This document shows positions 16,301-25,072 of a stretch of 57,586 bases of DNA, in pieces. Under the pieces are notes generated by a model. That model ran no database searches and was not told the DNA's origin. It was given only the letters and a program-made list of their open reading frames with translations. Position numbers and translations under genes: made by a program. The stretch is from Flavobacterium sp. UBA6721 (GTDB taxonomy: Bacteria > Bacteroidota > Bacteroidia > Flavobacteriales > Flavobacteriaceae), in contig DKIJ01000032.1 in the NCBI GenBank assembly GCA_002454195.1, forward strand, positions 1 to 57,586. Reading direction: 5' to 3'. Numbering within the stretch: position 1 is the stretch's first letter; every line of letters begins with the position of its first letter.

Positions 16301-17847
16301 TAACGGTAACCGCGACCTCTTCCTATAGGAGTAGCTTGTTTTTCTCCATCTTTGACACACAATAAAATATCGTGCGCATTAGCATCTTCTTTATTTAAAT
16401 AATAGGTATTATTAGTAGCAATTAACTTCACATTATGCTTCTTAGAAAACTCAATTAAGGTCTTATTTACCCTATTTTCATCTTCCTGATTGTGGCGCAT
16501 GATTTCTAGATAAAAATCATCTCCAAATTGTGCTTTCCACCACAACAAAGCTTCTTCGGCTTGGTTTTCACCAATATTCAGGATTTTACTCGGAATCTCT
16601 CCGTATAAATTCCCCGACAAAACCATGATGTCTTCTTTATACTGTTCTACAACTGTTCTATCAATTCGGGGTACGTAATAAAAACCATCAACATAAGCAA
16701 TGGACGCCATTTTGGCCAGATTATGATAACCCCTTTTATTTTTAGCCATCAAAACAACTTGGTATCCGTTGTCTTTCTTGGATTTATCCTTATGATTTTC
16801 GCAAATATTAAACTCACAACCAACAATTGGTTTGATTTCAGTCTCTGTAGGTTCTTCACCACTTTCGATTAAAGCTTTATTTTTTGCCGAAGCCCCTTTG
16901 TTGTGATTCATAACGGCACTTACAAAATGAAAAGCCCCCATCATATTTCCAATGTCGGTCATGGCTACCGCCGGAAATTTATTCTTCGCCGTAGCAGCAA
17001 CTAAAGGTCCAATCCCGATAGTAGACTGTAAAACCGAAAACTGCGTATGATTATGTAAGTGGGCATATTTTGCCTCCGAAAAATCTTTTCTGTCTTCCTC
17101 AGAAATTGTAGTTTGAGGTGCAGCTCCTTCCGACTTTTGAAGTTGCTGACGAATTTTATCTGAAGCTGCCTTAAGATTGATATGCTTTAATCCGATAAGT
17201 TGAATTTCCTGCGGATTTTTGGCCTGAAAATCCTTAAAGTAAGAAGCTGGTACGTCCAACTCTTCTTTAGTAAAAACTTCTCTTTTGATTAATTCTAAGA
17301 AACAACGCGTAGTTGCCTCAACATCGGCAGTTGCATTGTGCGCTTCCGCAAAAGGAACGTTGAATAAATACTCGTGTAACTCGGTCAATGTTGGCAATTT
17401 GTATCTACCTCCACGACCTCCAGGTAATTTTAACAAATTAGCCGTAACCTCGGTACAAGTATCTAAAACAGGCATCGAAGCCAACGGGCTTTCGATACCC
17501 ATTCGATATAACTCCGCCCCCATGATATTCACGTCGAAGCCAAGATTTTGCCCAACAATAAATTTGGCTTTACTTAAAGCGATATTAAATTTTTCTAAAA
17601 CCTCAGCCAAAGTGATTCCTTCCGCTTCTGCTAACTCTGTCGAAATACCATGAATACGCTCTGCGTCATAAGGAATATTAAAGCCTTCTGGTTTTACCAA
17701 ATAATCCTGATGCTCTATAAGTTGACCGTGCTCATCATGCAGCTGCCAGGCAATTTGTATACAGCGTGGCCAGTTATCTGAGTCACTTAAAGGAGCATCC
17801 CAACGTTTAGGTAATCCGGTAGTTTCGGTATCGAATATTAAATACAT
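13309..17847 (-). CDS. dnaE: DNA polymerase III alpha subunit with N-terminal 3'-5' exonuclease domain
   Basis: A 1512-residue replicative polymerase. Residues 1-200 form a DEDDh exonuclease: FDTETTG (Asp6, Glu8), GQNLGFDVN, and HNATADVEAT. The PHP domain begins near 260 (HLHNHTQFS), and the polymerase catalytic acidic cluster PDIDIDFDD is near 687-695, preceded by GPGRGSAAGS. OB-fold and C-terminal regions follow. Fusion of the proofreading domain to DnaE is usual in Flavobacteria, unlike the separate DnaQ of E. coli. The ATG at 17845-17847 is preferred to an upstream TTG at 17877, since it starts the conserved MYLIFDTETTG. Confidence 0.96.
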   Translation of the reverse strand: MYLIFDTETTGLPKRWDAPLSDSDNWPRCIQIAWQLHDEHGQLIEHQDYLVKPEGFNIPYDAERIHGISTELAEAEGITLAEVLEKFNIALSKAKFIVGQNLGFDVNIMGAELYRMGIESPLASMPVLDTCTEVTANLLKLPGGRGGRYKLPTLTELHEYLFNVPFAEAHNATADVEATTRCFLELIKREVFTKEELDVPASYFKDFQAKNPQEIQLIGLKHINLKAASDKIRQQLQKSEGAAPQTTISEEDRKDFSEAKYAHLHNHTQFSVLQSTIGIGPLVAATAKNKFPAVAMTDIGNMMGAFHFVSAVMNHNKGASAKNKALIESGEEPTETEIKPIVGCEFNICENHKDKSKKDNGYQVVLMAKNKRGYHNLAKMASIAYVDGFYYVPRIDRTVVEQYKEDIMVLSGNLYGEIPSKILNIGENQAEEALLWWKAQFGDDFYLEIMRHNQEDENRVNKTLIEFSKKHNVKLIATNNTYYLNKEDANAHDILLCVKDGEKQATPIGRGRGYRYGLPNQEYYYKSDEEMKKLFADLPEAIINIQEIIDKVEIYSLYRDVLLPKFEIPDEFKVPEDLVDGGVRGENAYLRHLTYTGAERRYEEITDEVRERLDFELMTISNSGYPGYFLIVQDFIAEARKMGVSVGPGRGSAAGSAVAYCLGITNIDPIKYDLLFERFLNPDRVSMPDIDIDFDDEGRGRVMDYVINKYGANQVAQIITYGKMATKSAIRDTARVLDLPLFEADRIAKLIPAMMPGKWNLARFISESEDDVKKALKSSEEFDRVKELIAIANEGDLAGETIQQAKILEGSMRNTGIHACGVIITPDDITNFVPVMTAKDSDLYVTQFDNSVAESAGLLKMDFLGLKTLTLIKETVKLVKYRTGIELNPDNFPIDDAKTYELFQRGETVGVFQYESPGMQKYMKDLKPTVFADLIAMNALYRPGPLEYIPSFVRRKNGEEEITYDLDACEEYLSETYGITVYQEQVMLLSQKLAGFSKGDADVLRKAMGKKQKDVLDKMKGKFIDQAVAKGHDEKKLDKIWTDWEAFASYAFNKSHSTCYAWVAYQTAYLKAHYPAEYMAAVLSNNMNDIKQVSFFMEECKRMGLQVLGPSVNESYYKFTVNDNYAVRFGMGAIKGVGAGAVETIVENRKNGLYKSIFDLAKRIDLRAANKKAFENLALAGGFDCFADTHRAQYFHDDGDGITFYEKAMRYGSKFQENENSSQVSLFGETSEVQIAEPVVPPCEDWSTMEKLAKEKEVVGIYISGHPLDDFRFEMKYFCNAKLDALKNMEAYVGKTLTLGGIINNVQHRVAKNGKGWATFALEGYDESYEFRIFGEEYLKFRHFFIQNNFMFIKLTIKEGWMNQETGKKGEPRLQFVEMKQLQDVLESFAKKLIVLLNIKDLHPDFIHKLSNLFNVNKGDNQVTFEIMELEKIKKLIEVAPVVDENEEVVFDDDIDDAEAADITQTKAVQVTEVEEVKVVTKLSMVSRRLKVKISTELLQELEKMQVNFKLN

Positions 17848-17931
17848 AGCTGTTTTTGAAGTATTTGCTTTTAGCAAAAATGAATTTCAAATTTAGCTTT
17901 TTTTCAAGCCAAAGAAAAGGGAAGTTATCAA

Positions 17932-17962
17932 CAAAAAAAGGCAGCCTCGAAAGACTGCCTTA
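17932..17962 (-). terminator. Orphan terminator beside outer-membrane gene remnant
   Basis: AAGGCAG (17938-17944) pairs with CTGCCTT (17955-17961), followed on the minus strand by a seven-base U tract. It lies 23 bases past the stop of the fragment at 17985-18098, so it seems to be the terminator of a gene now mostly lost. Confidence 0.7.
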
Positions 17963-17984
17963 TTCTATAAAATTAAATACAATT

Positions 17985-18098
17985 TTATCTAAAAAACCAT
18001 GCTAGAGTTAATCCAAATGCTACTGGTTTTAATTTCGCATCCTTTTTAGTGCTATACAGTCCGTTAAAAGATCTGTTTTCAAACTTTTCAACAATGAT
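17985..18098 (-). pseudogene. Probable 3' remnant of an outer-membrane beta-barrel gene
   Basis: A minus-strand frame of 37 codons, closed upstream by TAG TAA, lacks any plausible start and ends KPVAFGLTLAWFFR then TAA. The alternating hydrophobic final strand ending in aromatic-aromatic-Arg resembles the last strand of an outer-membrane barrel, and an intrinsic terminator follows at once. I read this as the 3' end of a deleted gene. The parent family is not identifiable, and a chance open frame is possible. Confidence 0.4.
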
Positions 18099-18170
18099 TT
18101 ACTAACAACTTAAAAAGTACAAAAAGCAAATTTTTATTATGCTGAGTTCACAAAATAGAAAGTTCTATTC

Positions 18171-18953
18171 TCATTCAACCAACTTATTATATTGCTCCAC
18201 TAAAACACTTCCCCTTTCTGCTTTTCCTGTTTTTCGTAATGCATCTCCAAAACGGAAATAATAAATAGGTTCCAAGTCGTTTGTCATTGCAAAAAGTTCT
18301 TCGTACCACCTTGCAGCCTTTTCCATTTGATTCTTGAAATAATATTGATTTGCGACCTCCTTGAACATAAAGATCGACTTATACCCTTTTTCAAGTACCC
18401 TTTCATAAACATGGACAACATTTACTAGAATAAAGTCTTTTTTCGCTGTTTTAGGTGCATCACTACTAGCTGTTGTGGTATCTTTAACGGGTGTGGGAGT
18501 CAAATTAACGACAGGTTTATCCTCTAATTTAACCAATTTAGTAATAACCAAGGCTAGCGAGCGCTGCTCTATTGGTGGGTTATCTGGAATTTCAATTTTA
18601 CCACTTTCGATGGCAATTTCAAGCAATTTTGTTGGCTCTCGTACAACATTTGCTTCTACATTTCTAGTTTCTATATAATAACTCTTTTTCAAATAACTTT
18701 TATCCTTATAAAAAGGTGTAATTATTCTAACATTTTCAGGACCTAAATCAACTTTACTAATCAAACTCAAATCCGACACAGTATACCAGACACTAGTACC
18801 GCCAAACGCCATATTAATAATCTCTTCAACCTTATAATACAAAACACCTTTAGTTTCAATGGTACTATAAATTTTACGCATTTGTCCATAACCATAATAG
18901 CAATGATTAGCACAAAAAATCACAAATAACACTATCACAATATTCTTCTTCAT
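18171..18953 (-). CDS. Exported protein with C-terminal TPR-like module
   Basis: A 260-residue protein with a signal peptide (residues 1-23, ending GYGQ) and no recognised enzyme domain. Residues about 178-260 ('VYERVLEKGYKS...', 'NQYYFKNQMEKAARWYEELF', 'LEPIYYFRFGDALRKTGK') strongly resemble the N-terminal TPR region of Flavobacterial OmpA-family/PD40 proteins, but no PD40 or OmpA domain follows. A Thr/Pro-rich linker (150-170) separates it from an uncharacterised N-terminal half. It lies just upstream of the outer-membrane remnant, so the pair may be a decayed membrane-protein locus. Function unknown. Confidence 0.7.
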   Translation of the reverse strand: MKKNIVIVLFVIFCANHCYYGYGQMRKIYSTIETKGVLYYKVEEIINMAFGGTSVWYTVSDLSLISKVDLGPENVRIITPFYKDKSYLKKSYYIETRNVEANVVREPTKLLEIAIESGKIEIPDNPPIEQRSLALVITKLVKLEDKPVVNLTPTPVKDTTTASSDAPKTAKKDFILVNVVHVYERVLEKGYKSIFMFKEVANQYYFKNQMEKAARWYEELFAMTNDLEPIYYFRFGDALRKTGKAERGSVLVEQYNKLVE

Positions 18954-19556
18954 AACTCTCTTGTGAATGAAACATGCAGCATATTAATTTCTCTTGGAAC
19001 AAATTGCTCATACAGCAAATATGAACTACATAAACTTAACTAAATCAAAAAAACACCTTTCTCGATTTATCAAAATTAATACTATAAATTTACGCAATTA
19101 TAAACAGAATAAATAGGTCTCGCATTACTTATTAACCTAAAAATTTGGACAATAGTTCATCTCTAAACTATTCAAAAACACCCATAAAATCCAACTTTCT
19201 TATTTTTTTGGTTGTCGTAATATTACATAAAAATAATTCCCACCTAAAAAATGATCCGTTATAATTTATTTTGAAATTAAAAAAGATTTCCGAAAAACTT
19301 AAATCGAAAGCAAAACCTTATTGATTTTATTGTTTTCAAGCAAACATTCCAATAATTCCCAAACAAAACAAGCCAATTAACTAAAAACAATTAAAAATTC
19401 ACAAAACACAAAGTAGTTTACATACTGTTACAAACACAACTTTATCAATCCTAAACAGAAATAAAAAAACTAACTCTCTAAAACACAAGCAGGCAAAATA
19501 AAAGCACAGCACAGTATTAATATAGTTTGGGTATCGTATATAATTGATAATATTAA
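18954..19556. other. Long AT-rich intergenic region upstream of the leu operon
   Basis: About 600 bases without a supportable gene on either strand. The left part should hold the promoter of the 260-residue protein: a minus-strand CATATTTG with an upstream TTG is a weak candidate. The remainder is A-rich with no strong hairpin. No leader peptide rich in Leu or Ile codons was seen. Confidence 0.5.
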
Positions 19557-19587
19557 TTGACTACATGGTTTGATTTTTATACTTTTG
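19557..19587 (+). promoter_or_regulatory. Promoter of the leu operon
   Basis: TTG at 19557-19559 and TACTTTTG at 19580-19587 are separated by 20 bases, matching the Bacteroidetes TTG-N17-23-TAnnTTTG promoter. It lies about 70 bases upstream of leuC, leaving a 65-base leader without an obvious hairpin. Confidence 0.75.
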
Positions 19588-19658
19588 CGTTCTTGTTACT
19601 ACCTTATTCAAAAAAGTTAGTATCACAAAACACAGAAATACACTAAAAAAATTAAAAA

Positions 19659-21053
19659 ATGAGCAAGACATTATTTGACAAAGTATGGGATTCGCATGTT
19701 GTGCGTAAAATTGAAGACGGACCAGATGTGTTTTTTATTGATCGTCATTTCATTCACGAAGTTACAAGTCCAGTAGCTTTCTTGGGTCTGAAAACAAGAG
19801 GCGTATCAGTATTATATCCAGAACGTACTTTCGCAACTGCCGATCACAATACACCGACCATTAATCAACACTTGCCTGTTGAAGATGCTTTATCTGCAAA
19901 TCAATTAAAAGCATTAGAAACTAATGCAGCAGAATACGGTATTTCACACTGGGGATTAGGTCATCAAAAAAATGGAATTGTACACGTAGTAGGTCCAGAA
20001 AACGGAATTACCTTACCAGGTGCTACAATCGTATGTGGAGATTCACATACTTCTACTCATGGTGCTTTTGGTGCTATCGCTTTTGGTATTGGTACATCTG
20101 AAGTAGAGATGGTGCTTTCTACTCAATGTATTATGCAACCAAAACCTAAAAAAATGCGTATCAACGTTAACGGAAAACTAAACAAAGGTGTTACTCCTAA
20201 AGACGTTGCATTATACATTATTTCTAAATTAACTACTTCTGGAGGAACAGGATATTTCGTAGAATATGCAGGAAATGTTTTTGAAGAAATGACTATGGAA
20301 GGTCGTATGACTGTTTGTAACCTTTCTATCGAAATGGGTGCTCGTGGTGGTATGATTGCTCCTGACCAAACAACTTTCGATTTCTTAGAAGGACGATTAT
20401 ATGCTCCAAAAGGAGAAGCTTGGACTAAGGCTGTAGAATATTGGAAAACTTTAAAAACAGATGCTGACGCAACATTTGATGCTGAATTAAACTTCAATGC
20501 GGAAGATATCGAGCCAATGATCACTTACGGAACAAACCCTGGAATGGGAATTGGTATCAGCCAACACATTCCTGCTTCAAGCGAAGTAGAAGGCGGTGAA
20601 GAAACGTATAAAAAATCATTAGCTTACATGGGCTTCAATGAAGATGACGTAATGATTGGAAAACCTATTGATTATGTTTTCTTAGGAAGTTGTACTAATG
20701 GTCGTATCGAAGACTTTAGAGCTTTTGCTGAAATTGTAAAAGGCCGTAAAAAAGCTGATAATGTTACAGCTTGGTTAGTTCCTGGTTCTCACGTTGTGGA
20801 AGCACAAATCAAAGAAGAAGGAATTTTAGACATCCTTACTGAAGCTGGTTTCGTATTACGTCAACCAGGATGTTCGGCTTGTTTAGCAATGAATGATGAT
20901 AAAGTACCAGCTGGAAAATATGCAGTAAGTACCTCTAACAGAAACTTCGAAGGTCGTCAAGGTCCAGGTTCTAGAACGTTATTAGCTTCTCCAATTATGG
21001 CAGCAGCAGCAGCAGTTACTGGAAAATTGACAGATCCAAGAGATTTATTGTAA
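19659..21053 (+). CDS. leuC: 3-isopropylmalate (citramalate) dehydratase large subunit
   Basis: A 464-residue aconitase-family large subunit. The 4Fe-4S ligands are Cys345 in GSCTNGR and Cys405/Cys408 in GCSACLAMN. '[12 protein letters not shown]' and '[11 protein letters not shown]' are family signatures. With LeuD it isomerises 2- to 3-isopropylmalate and, in organisms with CimA, citramalate to 3-methylmalate. It is the first gene of leuC-leuD-cimA-like-leuB and has a good promoter upstream. It lacks the usual adjacent leuA of the classical type. Confidence 0.97.
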   Translation: MSKTLFDKVWDSHVVRKIEDGPDVFFIDRHFIHEVTSPVAFLGLKTRGVSVLYPERTFATADHNTPTINQHLPVEDALSANQLKALETNAAEYGISHWGLGHQKNGIVHVVGPENGITLPGATIVCGDSHTSTHGAFGAIAFGIGTSEVEMVLSTQCIMQPKPKKMRINVNGKLNKGVTPKDVALYIISKLTTSGGTGYFVEYAGNVFEEMTMEGRMTVCNLSIEMGARGGMIAPDQTTFDFLEGRLYAPKGEAWTKAVEYWKTLKTDADATFDAELNFNAEDIEPMITYGTNPGMGIGISQHIPASSEVEGGEETYKKSLAYMGFNEDDVMIGKPIDYVFLGSCTNGRIEDFRAFAEIVKGRKKADNVTAWLVPGSHVVEAQIKEEGILDILTEAGFVLRQPGCSACLAMNDDKVPAGKYAVSTSNRNFEGRQGPGSRTLLASPIMAAAAAVTGKLTDPRDLL

Positions 21054-21109
21054 TTGAATAACAATTCAATAAAAGTTTCAAAAAAGAATTAAAAAAATTA
21101 AAAGATTTT

Positions 21110-21178
21110 AAATATTTATGATTTTAACTCCCTTAATGGATAATCTAAAATCTGAATTCTGAAATCTAAAAATCTAAT
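21110..21178. repeat. Degenerate AATCTAAAATCTGAA-type tract in the leuC-leuD gap
   Basis: Short imperfect repeats of AATCTAAAATCT, CTGAATTCTGAA and AATCTAAAAATCT fill the space before leuD. They resemble the other low-complexity spacer tracts in this window and do not encode protein. Confidence 0.5.
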
Positions 21179-21181
21179 AAA

Positions 21182-21778
21182 ATGGCATACGATAAATTTA
21201 ATATACTTACTAGTAGTGCAGTGCCACTACCTATTGAGAACGTAGATACTGATCAAATCATTCCTGCTCGTTTCTTGAAAGCTACAAAACGTGAAGGTTT
21301 TGGAGACAACCTTTTTAGAGACTGGAGATACAACGGAGACGGAACTCCAAAAGCAGATTTCGTATTAAACAACCCAACATACAGTGGAAAAATCCTTGTG
21401 GGTGGAAAAAACTTCGGATCTGGTTCTTCTCGTGAGCACGCTGCTTGGGCTGTTTACGATTATGGATTCCGCGCTGTAGTTTCTTCTTTCTTTGCAGATA
21501 TTTTCAAAGGAAACTGTTTAAACATTGGTGTTTTACCAGTACAGGTTTCTCCTGAATTTTCAGATAAAATCTTTGCTGCAATTGAAGCGGATCCGAATAC
21601 GGAATTAGAAATCAACTTACCAGAGCAAACAATCACTTTAAAAGCGACAGGAGAAAAAGAATCTTTTGATATCAATGGATATAAGAAGAACAACATGTTA
21701 AATGGTTTTGATGATATCGACTATTTACAAAGTGTGAAAGAAGAAATCGTAAGTTTTGCTAGCAAGCTACCTTACTAA
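21182..21778 (+). CDS. leuD: 3-isopropylmalate (citramalate) dehydratase small subunit
   Basis: A 198-residue swivel-domain subunit that completes the LeuCD isomerase. '[13 protein letters not shown]' near residue 20 and '[17 protein letters not shown]' near 80 are diagnostic. It lies 128 bases after leuC, in a gap containing degenerate AATCTAAAATCTGAA-like repeats, and is followed by two hairpins before the next gene. Confidence 0.97.
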   Translation: MAYDKFNILTSSAVPLPIENVDTDQIIPARFLKATKREGFGDNLFRDWRYNGDGTPKADFVLNNPTYSGKILVGGKNFGSGSSREHAAWAVYDYGFRAVVSSFFADIFKGNCLNIGVLPVQVSPEFSDKIFAAIEADPNTELEINLPEQTITLKATGEKESFDINGYKKNNMLNGFDDIDYLQSVKEEIVSFASKLPY

Positions 21779-21799
21779 ATAATACAATCATACTAAAAC

Positions 21800-21842
21800 G
21801 CAGCTGCTAAAGCATTCCTCTGGAATTGTATTTAGCAGCTGC
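21800..21842 (+). terminator. Long hairpin between leuD and cimA (terminator or attenuator)
   Basis: GCAGCTGCTAAA (21800-21811) pairs perfectly with TTTAGCAGCTGC (21831-21842), with a further ATTCC/GGAAT stem inside (21814-21826). TTTTACCGTTTT follows. It may end part of the leuCD transcripts or protect their 3' ends. Confidence 0.65.
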
Positions 21843-21872
21843 TTTTACCGTTTTATAAAACACACAACAAAA

Positions 21873-21904
21873 TGATTTCTGTTTGATGAAATCAGAACTT
21901 TTTT
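21873..21904 (+). terminator. Second terminator-like hairpin before cimA
   Basis: TGATTTC (21873-21879) pairs with GAAATCA (21888-21894), followed by GAAC and a six-T tract. It ends only 17 bases before the next ATG, so it may act as an attenuator for the downstream genes. Confidence 0.5.
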
Positions 21905-21920
21905 AAGCATCAAAATTATA

Positions 21921-23444
21921 ATGGGAAAGAGAAAAATTGAAATAATGGATACGACACTTCGTGATGGTGAACAAACCTCAGGAGTATCATTTTCTGCTGC
22001 AGAAAAACTAACCATTGCCCAATTATTATTAGAAGAGTTACATGTAGACCGTATCGAAATTGCTTCTGCTCGTGTTAGTGAAGGCGAATTTGAAGGTGTT
22101 AAGGGGATTATGACTTGGGCCGAAGCAAGAGGATATACCGATAAAATTGAAGTATTGACTTTTGTAGATAAAGGTCTTTCTATTGAATGGATGAAAAAAA
22201 CGGGGGCAAAAGTTCAAAATCTGTTAACCAAAGGTTCCTTAAATCATCTTACTCATCAATTAAAAAAGACACCTGAACAGCATTTTACTGAAATAGCCGA
22301 AAGTATTGCTTTGGCCAATGAAAATGGGATTGCAACCAATGTGTATTTAGAAGATTGGAGTAATGGTATGCGTAATTCAGCAGAATATGTTTACCAATAT
22401 TTAGATTTCATCAGCACCCAACCCGTAAAAAGAATATTGCTTCCAGATACTTTGGGCGTACTTATCCCTTCGGAAACTTTCGAATATATTTCAGAAATCA
22501 CTCAAAGATATCCCGGAATTCATTTTGATTTCCACGCACACAACGACTACGATTTAAGCGTTGCTAACGTAATGGAAGCCTTAAAAGCAGGTATTCACGG
22601 ATTGCACGTGACCGTAAACGGAATGGGAGAACGCGCCGGAAATGCGCCACTGGCCAGTACGATTGCAGTAATCAATGATTTCATGCCCGAAATCGAAATT
22701 GGTGTAAAAGAAACTTCTTTATACTCAGTTAGTAAATTAGTCGAAACCTTTACCGGTTACCGAATCCCAGCCAACAAGCCAATTGTAGGCGACAATGTTT
22801 TTACTCAAACAGCCGGTATTCACGCTGATGGGGACAATAAAAACAATTTATATTTCAACGATTTACTTCCGGAACGTTTTGGAAGAAAAAGAAAATACGC
22901 TTTAGGAAAAACTTCCGGAAAAGCTAATATTGAAAAAAACCTTCAGGAATTAGGTTTGCAATTAAATCAGGAAGATTTAAAATTGGTCACCCAAAGAATT
23001 ATTGAATTAGGAGACAAAAAAGAAACAGTTACCAAAGAAGATCTGCCTTATATCATTTCGGATGTATTAGACAGTCATACCTACCAAGAAAAAATTACGG
23101 TAGAATCGTATTTACTTTCTCATGCTAAAGGAATGCGCCCTTCAACAACACTTTGTCTAAAAATAGATGGACAAATCATCGAAGAACACGCTCAAGGTGA
23201 CGGTCAATTTGATGCCTTTATGAATGCCTTAGCGAAGATTTATAAAACTAAAAAAATGAGCCTTCCTAAACTGATTGATTACGCGGTAAGAATCCCTCCC
23301 GGAAGTAGTTCGGATGCTTTATGTGAAACCATTATCACCTGGGTAAACGACGGAAAAGAATTCAAAACAAGAGGATTGGATTCTGACCAAACCGTAGCTG
23401 CAATCATTGCAACTCAAAAAATGCTCAACGTAATAGCAGTTTAA
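21921..23444 (+). CDS. cimA: (R)-citramalate synthase-like / 2-isopropylmalate synthase family
   Basis: A 507-residue acetyl-CoA-dependent aldolase of the LeuA/CimA family. R14-D15 in TTLRDGEQ, Y142-L-E144 in NVYLEDWSNG, the metal site HAHND and a C-terminal LeuA-type regulatory domain are visible. The sequence is much closer to the Leptospira citramalate synthase I remember than to classical LeuA: shared blocks include DRIEIASARVS, NLLTKGSL and VYLEDWSNG, and Leu79, Leu102 and Tyr142 match its pyruvate-selecting Leu81, Leu104 and Tyr144. I infer pyruvate plus acetyl-CoA to citramalate, feeding 2-oxobutyrate and isoleucine. It is often annotated as 2-isopropylmalate synthase, and that remains possible. 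Confidence 0.7.
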   Translation: MGKRKIEIMDTTLRDGEQTSGVSFSAAEKLTIAQLLLEELHVDRIEIASARVSEGEFEGVKGIMTWAEARGYTDKIEVLTFVDKGLSIEWMKKTGAKVQNLLTKGSLNHLTHQLKKTPEQHFTEIAESIALANENGIATNVYLEDWSNGMRNSAEYVYQYLDFISTQPVKRILLPDTLGVLIPSETFEYISEITQRYPGIHFDFHAHNDYDLSVANVMEALKAGIHGLHVTVNGMGERAGNAPLASTIAVINDFMPEIEIGVKETSLYSVSKLVETFTGYRIPANKPIVGDNVFTQTAGIHADGDNKNNLYFNDLLPERFGRKRKYALGKTSGKANIEKNLQELGLQLNQEDLKLVTQRIIELGDKKETVTKEDLPYIISDVLDSHTYQEKITVESYLLSHAKGMRPSTTLCLKIDGQIIEEHAQGDGQFDAFMNALAKIYKTKKMSLPKLIDYAVRIPPGSSSDALCETIITWVNDGKEFKTRGLDSDQTVAAIIATQKMLNVIAV

Positions 23445-23483
23445 ATTAGAACAAAAACAATAAATTAATATAAATATAAAATA

Positions 23484-24539
23484 ATGAAGTTAAATATCGC
23501 ACTTTTAGCAGGGGACGGAATCGGACCAGAAGTAATTGATCAGGCAGTAAAAGTATCAGATGCAATTGCACAAAAATTTGGACATGAAATTACTTGGAAA
23601 CCAGCTTTAACCGGTGCTGCTGCGATTGATGCAGTAGGAGAACCATATCCAGATGCCACTCACGAAGTTTGTAAAAATGCTGATGCAGTTTTATTTGGAG
23701 CAATTGGTCACCCTAAATATGATAACGATCCTTCTGCACCTGTAAGACCAGAACAAGGTTTATTAAAAATGCGTAAAGCATTGGGTTTATTTGCTAACGT
23801 AAGACCTACATTTACTTTCCCATCTTTATTAGATAAATCTCCATTAAAAAGAGAAAGAATTGAAGGAACTGACTTAGTTTTCTTAAGAGAATTAACTGGT
23901 GGTATTTACTTTGGTGAAAAAGGAAGAAGAGACGGTGGAGATACTGCTTATGATAACTGTGTTTACACAAGAGCTGAAGTACAACGTTTGGCTAAAAAAG
24001 GATTCGAATTAGCGATGACTCGTAGAAAAAAACTATGTTGTGTTGACAAAGCTAACGTACTTGAAACTTCACGTTTATGGAGAGAAACTGTTCAAGCTAT
24101 GGAAAAAGACTATCCAGAAGTTGAGGTAAGTTATGAATTTGTGGATGCAGTTGCGATGCGTTTGGTTCAATGGCCTAATTCATACGACGTATTAATTACT
24201 GAAAACTTATTTGGAGATATCTTAACTGACGAAGCTTCTGTAATTTCAGGATCTATGGGATTAATGCCATCAGCATCTATGGGAGCAGAAGTATCTTTAT
24301 TTGAACCAATACACGGTTCTTACCCACAAGCAACAGGTTTAAATATTGCTAACCCAATGGCTACTGTATTATCAGCTGCTATGATGTTTGAAAACTTCGG
24401 ATTGATGGAAGAAGGAAAAGCAATGAGAGATGCTGTTAACAAAGCATTAGAAGCAGGTGTTGTTACTGAAGATTTAGCTAACGGTGGTAAAGCTTACGGA
24501 ACTAAAGAAGTTGGAGATTGGTTAGCAGCTAATATCTAA
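23484..24539 (+). CDS. leuB: 3-isopropylmalate (3-methylmalate) dehydrogenase
   Basis: A 351-residue NAD-dependent beta-decarboxylating dehydrogenase of the isocitrate/isopropylmalate family. 'LLAGDGIGPEV' at the N terminus, 'LRELTGGIYFGE', 'DKANVLETSRLW' and 'NLFGDILTDEASVISGSMG' are LeuB signatures. It performs the third step of leucine synthesis and, with citramalate-derived substrate, the step to 2-oxobutyrate. It is the last gene of the cluster, followed by a strong terminator. Confidence 0.97.
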   Translation: MKLNIALLAGDGIGPEVIDQAVKVSDAIAQKFGHEITWKPALTGAAAIDAVGEPYPDATHEVCKNADAVLFGAIGHPKYDNDPSAPVRPEQGLLKMRKALGLFANVRPTFTFPSLLDKSPLKRERIEGTDLVFLRELTGGIYFGEKGRRDGGDTAYDNCVYTRAEVQRLAKKGFELAMTRRKKLCCVDKANVLETSRLWRETVQAMEKDYPEVEVSYEFVDAVAMRLVQWPNSYDVLITENLFGDILTDEASVISGSMGLMPSASMGAEVSLFEPIHGSYPQATGLNIANPMATVLSAAMMFENFGLMEEGKAMRDAVNKALEAGVVTEDLANGGKAYGTKEVGDWLAANI

Positions 24540-24557
24540 TACCTACCAATTACACAT

Positions 24558-24595
24558 AAAAAAAGGAGACAATTTAACAACTGTCTCCTTTTTTA
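24558..24595. terminator. Bidirectional terminator between leuB and the RRM gene
   Basis: AAAAAGGAGACA (24560-24571) pairs with TGTCTCCTTTTT (24582-24593). U tracts lie on both strands, so it can end the rightward leu operon and the leftward RRM gene. Confidence 0.9.
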
Positions 24596-24612
24596 TATCA
24601 AGAAAAATAATT

Positions 24613-24960
24613 TTAGTATCCTCCTCTGTTTCCACGGCTATCACCACCACGGTTGTTTCCATAACTTCCACGAGAATCATTTCTACGGTTGTTATTAAAA
24701 CTTCTTCTTTCACCTTCTGGTTTTGGTTCTGATTTATTCACTACAATTGTACGACCTTGAACAGACGCTCCGTTCAATTCTTCAATTGCTTTTTGAGCTT
24801 CAGCATCAACTGGCATCTCAACAAAACCAAACCCCTTACTTCTTCCAGTAAATTTATCAGTAATAATTTTAACAGAATCAACTGCTCCGTAAGCCTCAAA
24901 AGACTCTCTTAAATCTGCTTCCTCAATACTGAATGGAAGGCTTCCAACAAAAATGTTCAT
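24613..24960 (-). CDS. RRM-domain RNA-binding protein
   Basis: A 115-residue protein with one RNA-recognition motif: RNP2 is 'NIFVGSLPF' (2-10) and RNP1 is 'RSKGFGFVEM' (42-51). A Gly/Arg/Asn-rich tail (about 90-115) resembles glycine-rich RNA-binding proteins of cyanobacteria and Bacteroidetes. It probably binds single-stranded RNA; a role in cold or post-transcriptional control is inference. It is convergent with leuB. Confidence 0.93.
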   Translation of the reverse strand: MNIFVGSLPFSIEEADLRESFEAYGAVDSVKIITDKFTGRSKGFGFVEMPVDAEAQKAIEELNGASVQGRTIVVNKSEPKPEGERRSFNNNRRNDSRGSYGNNRGGDSRGNRGGY

Positions 24961-25072
24961 ATATATTTATTTACAATAATTAGAACAAATGTAGTCTTAT
25001 TTTTTTATAACACACTATAAATAAGCATATTTATATTCTTATTTATTTTTAAATAGAGAAAAGAGAATATAC

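Noticed and set aside
19592..19658. Leucine leader peptide/attenuator before leuC
   Set aside because: No short ORF with runs of Leu codons and no hairpin is present in the leader.
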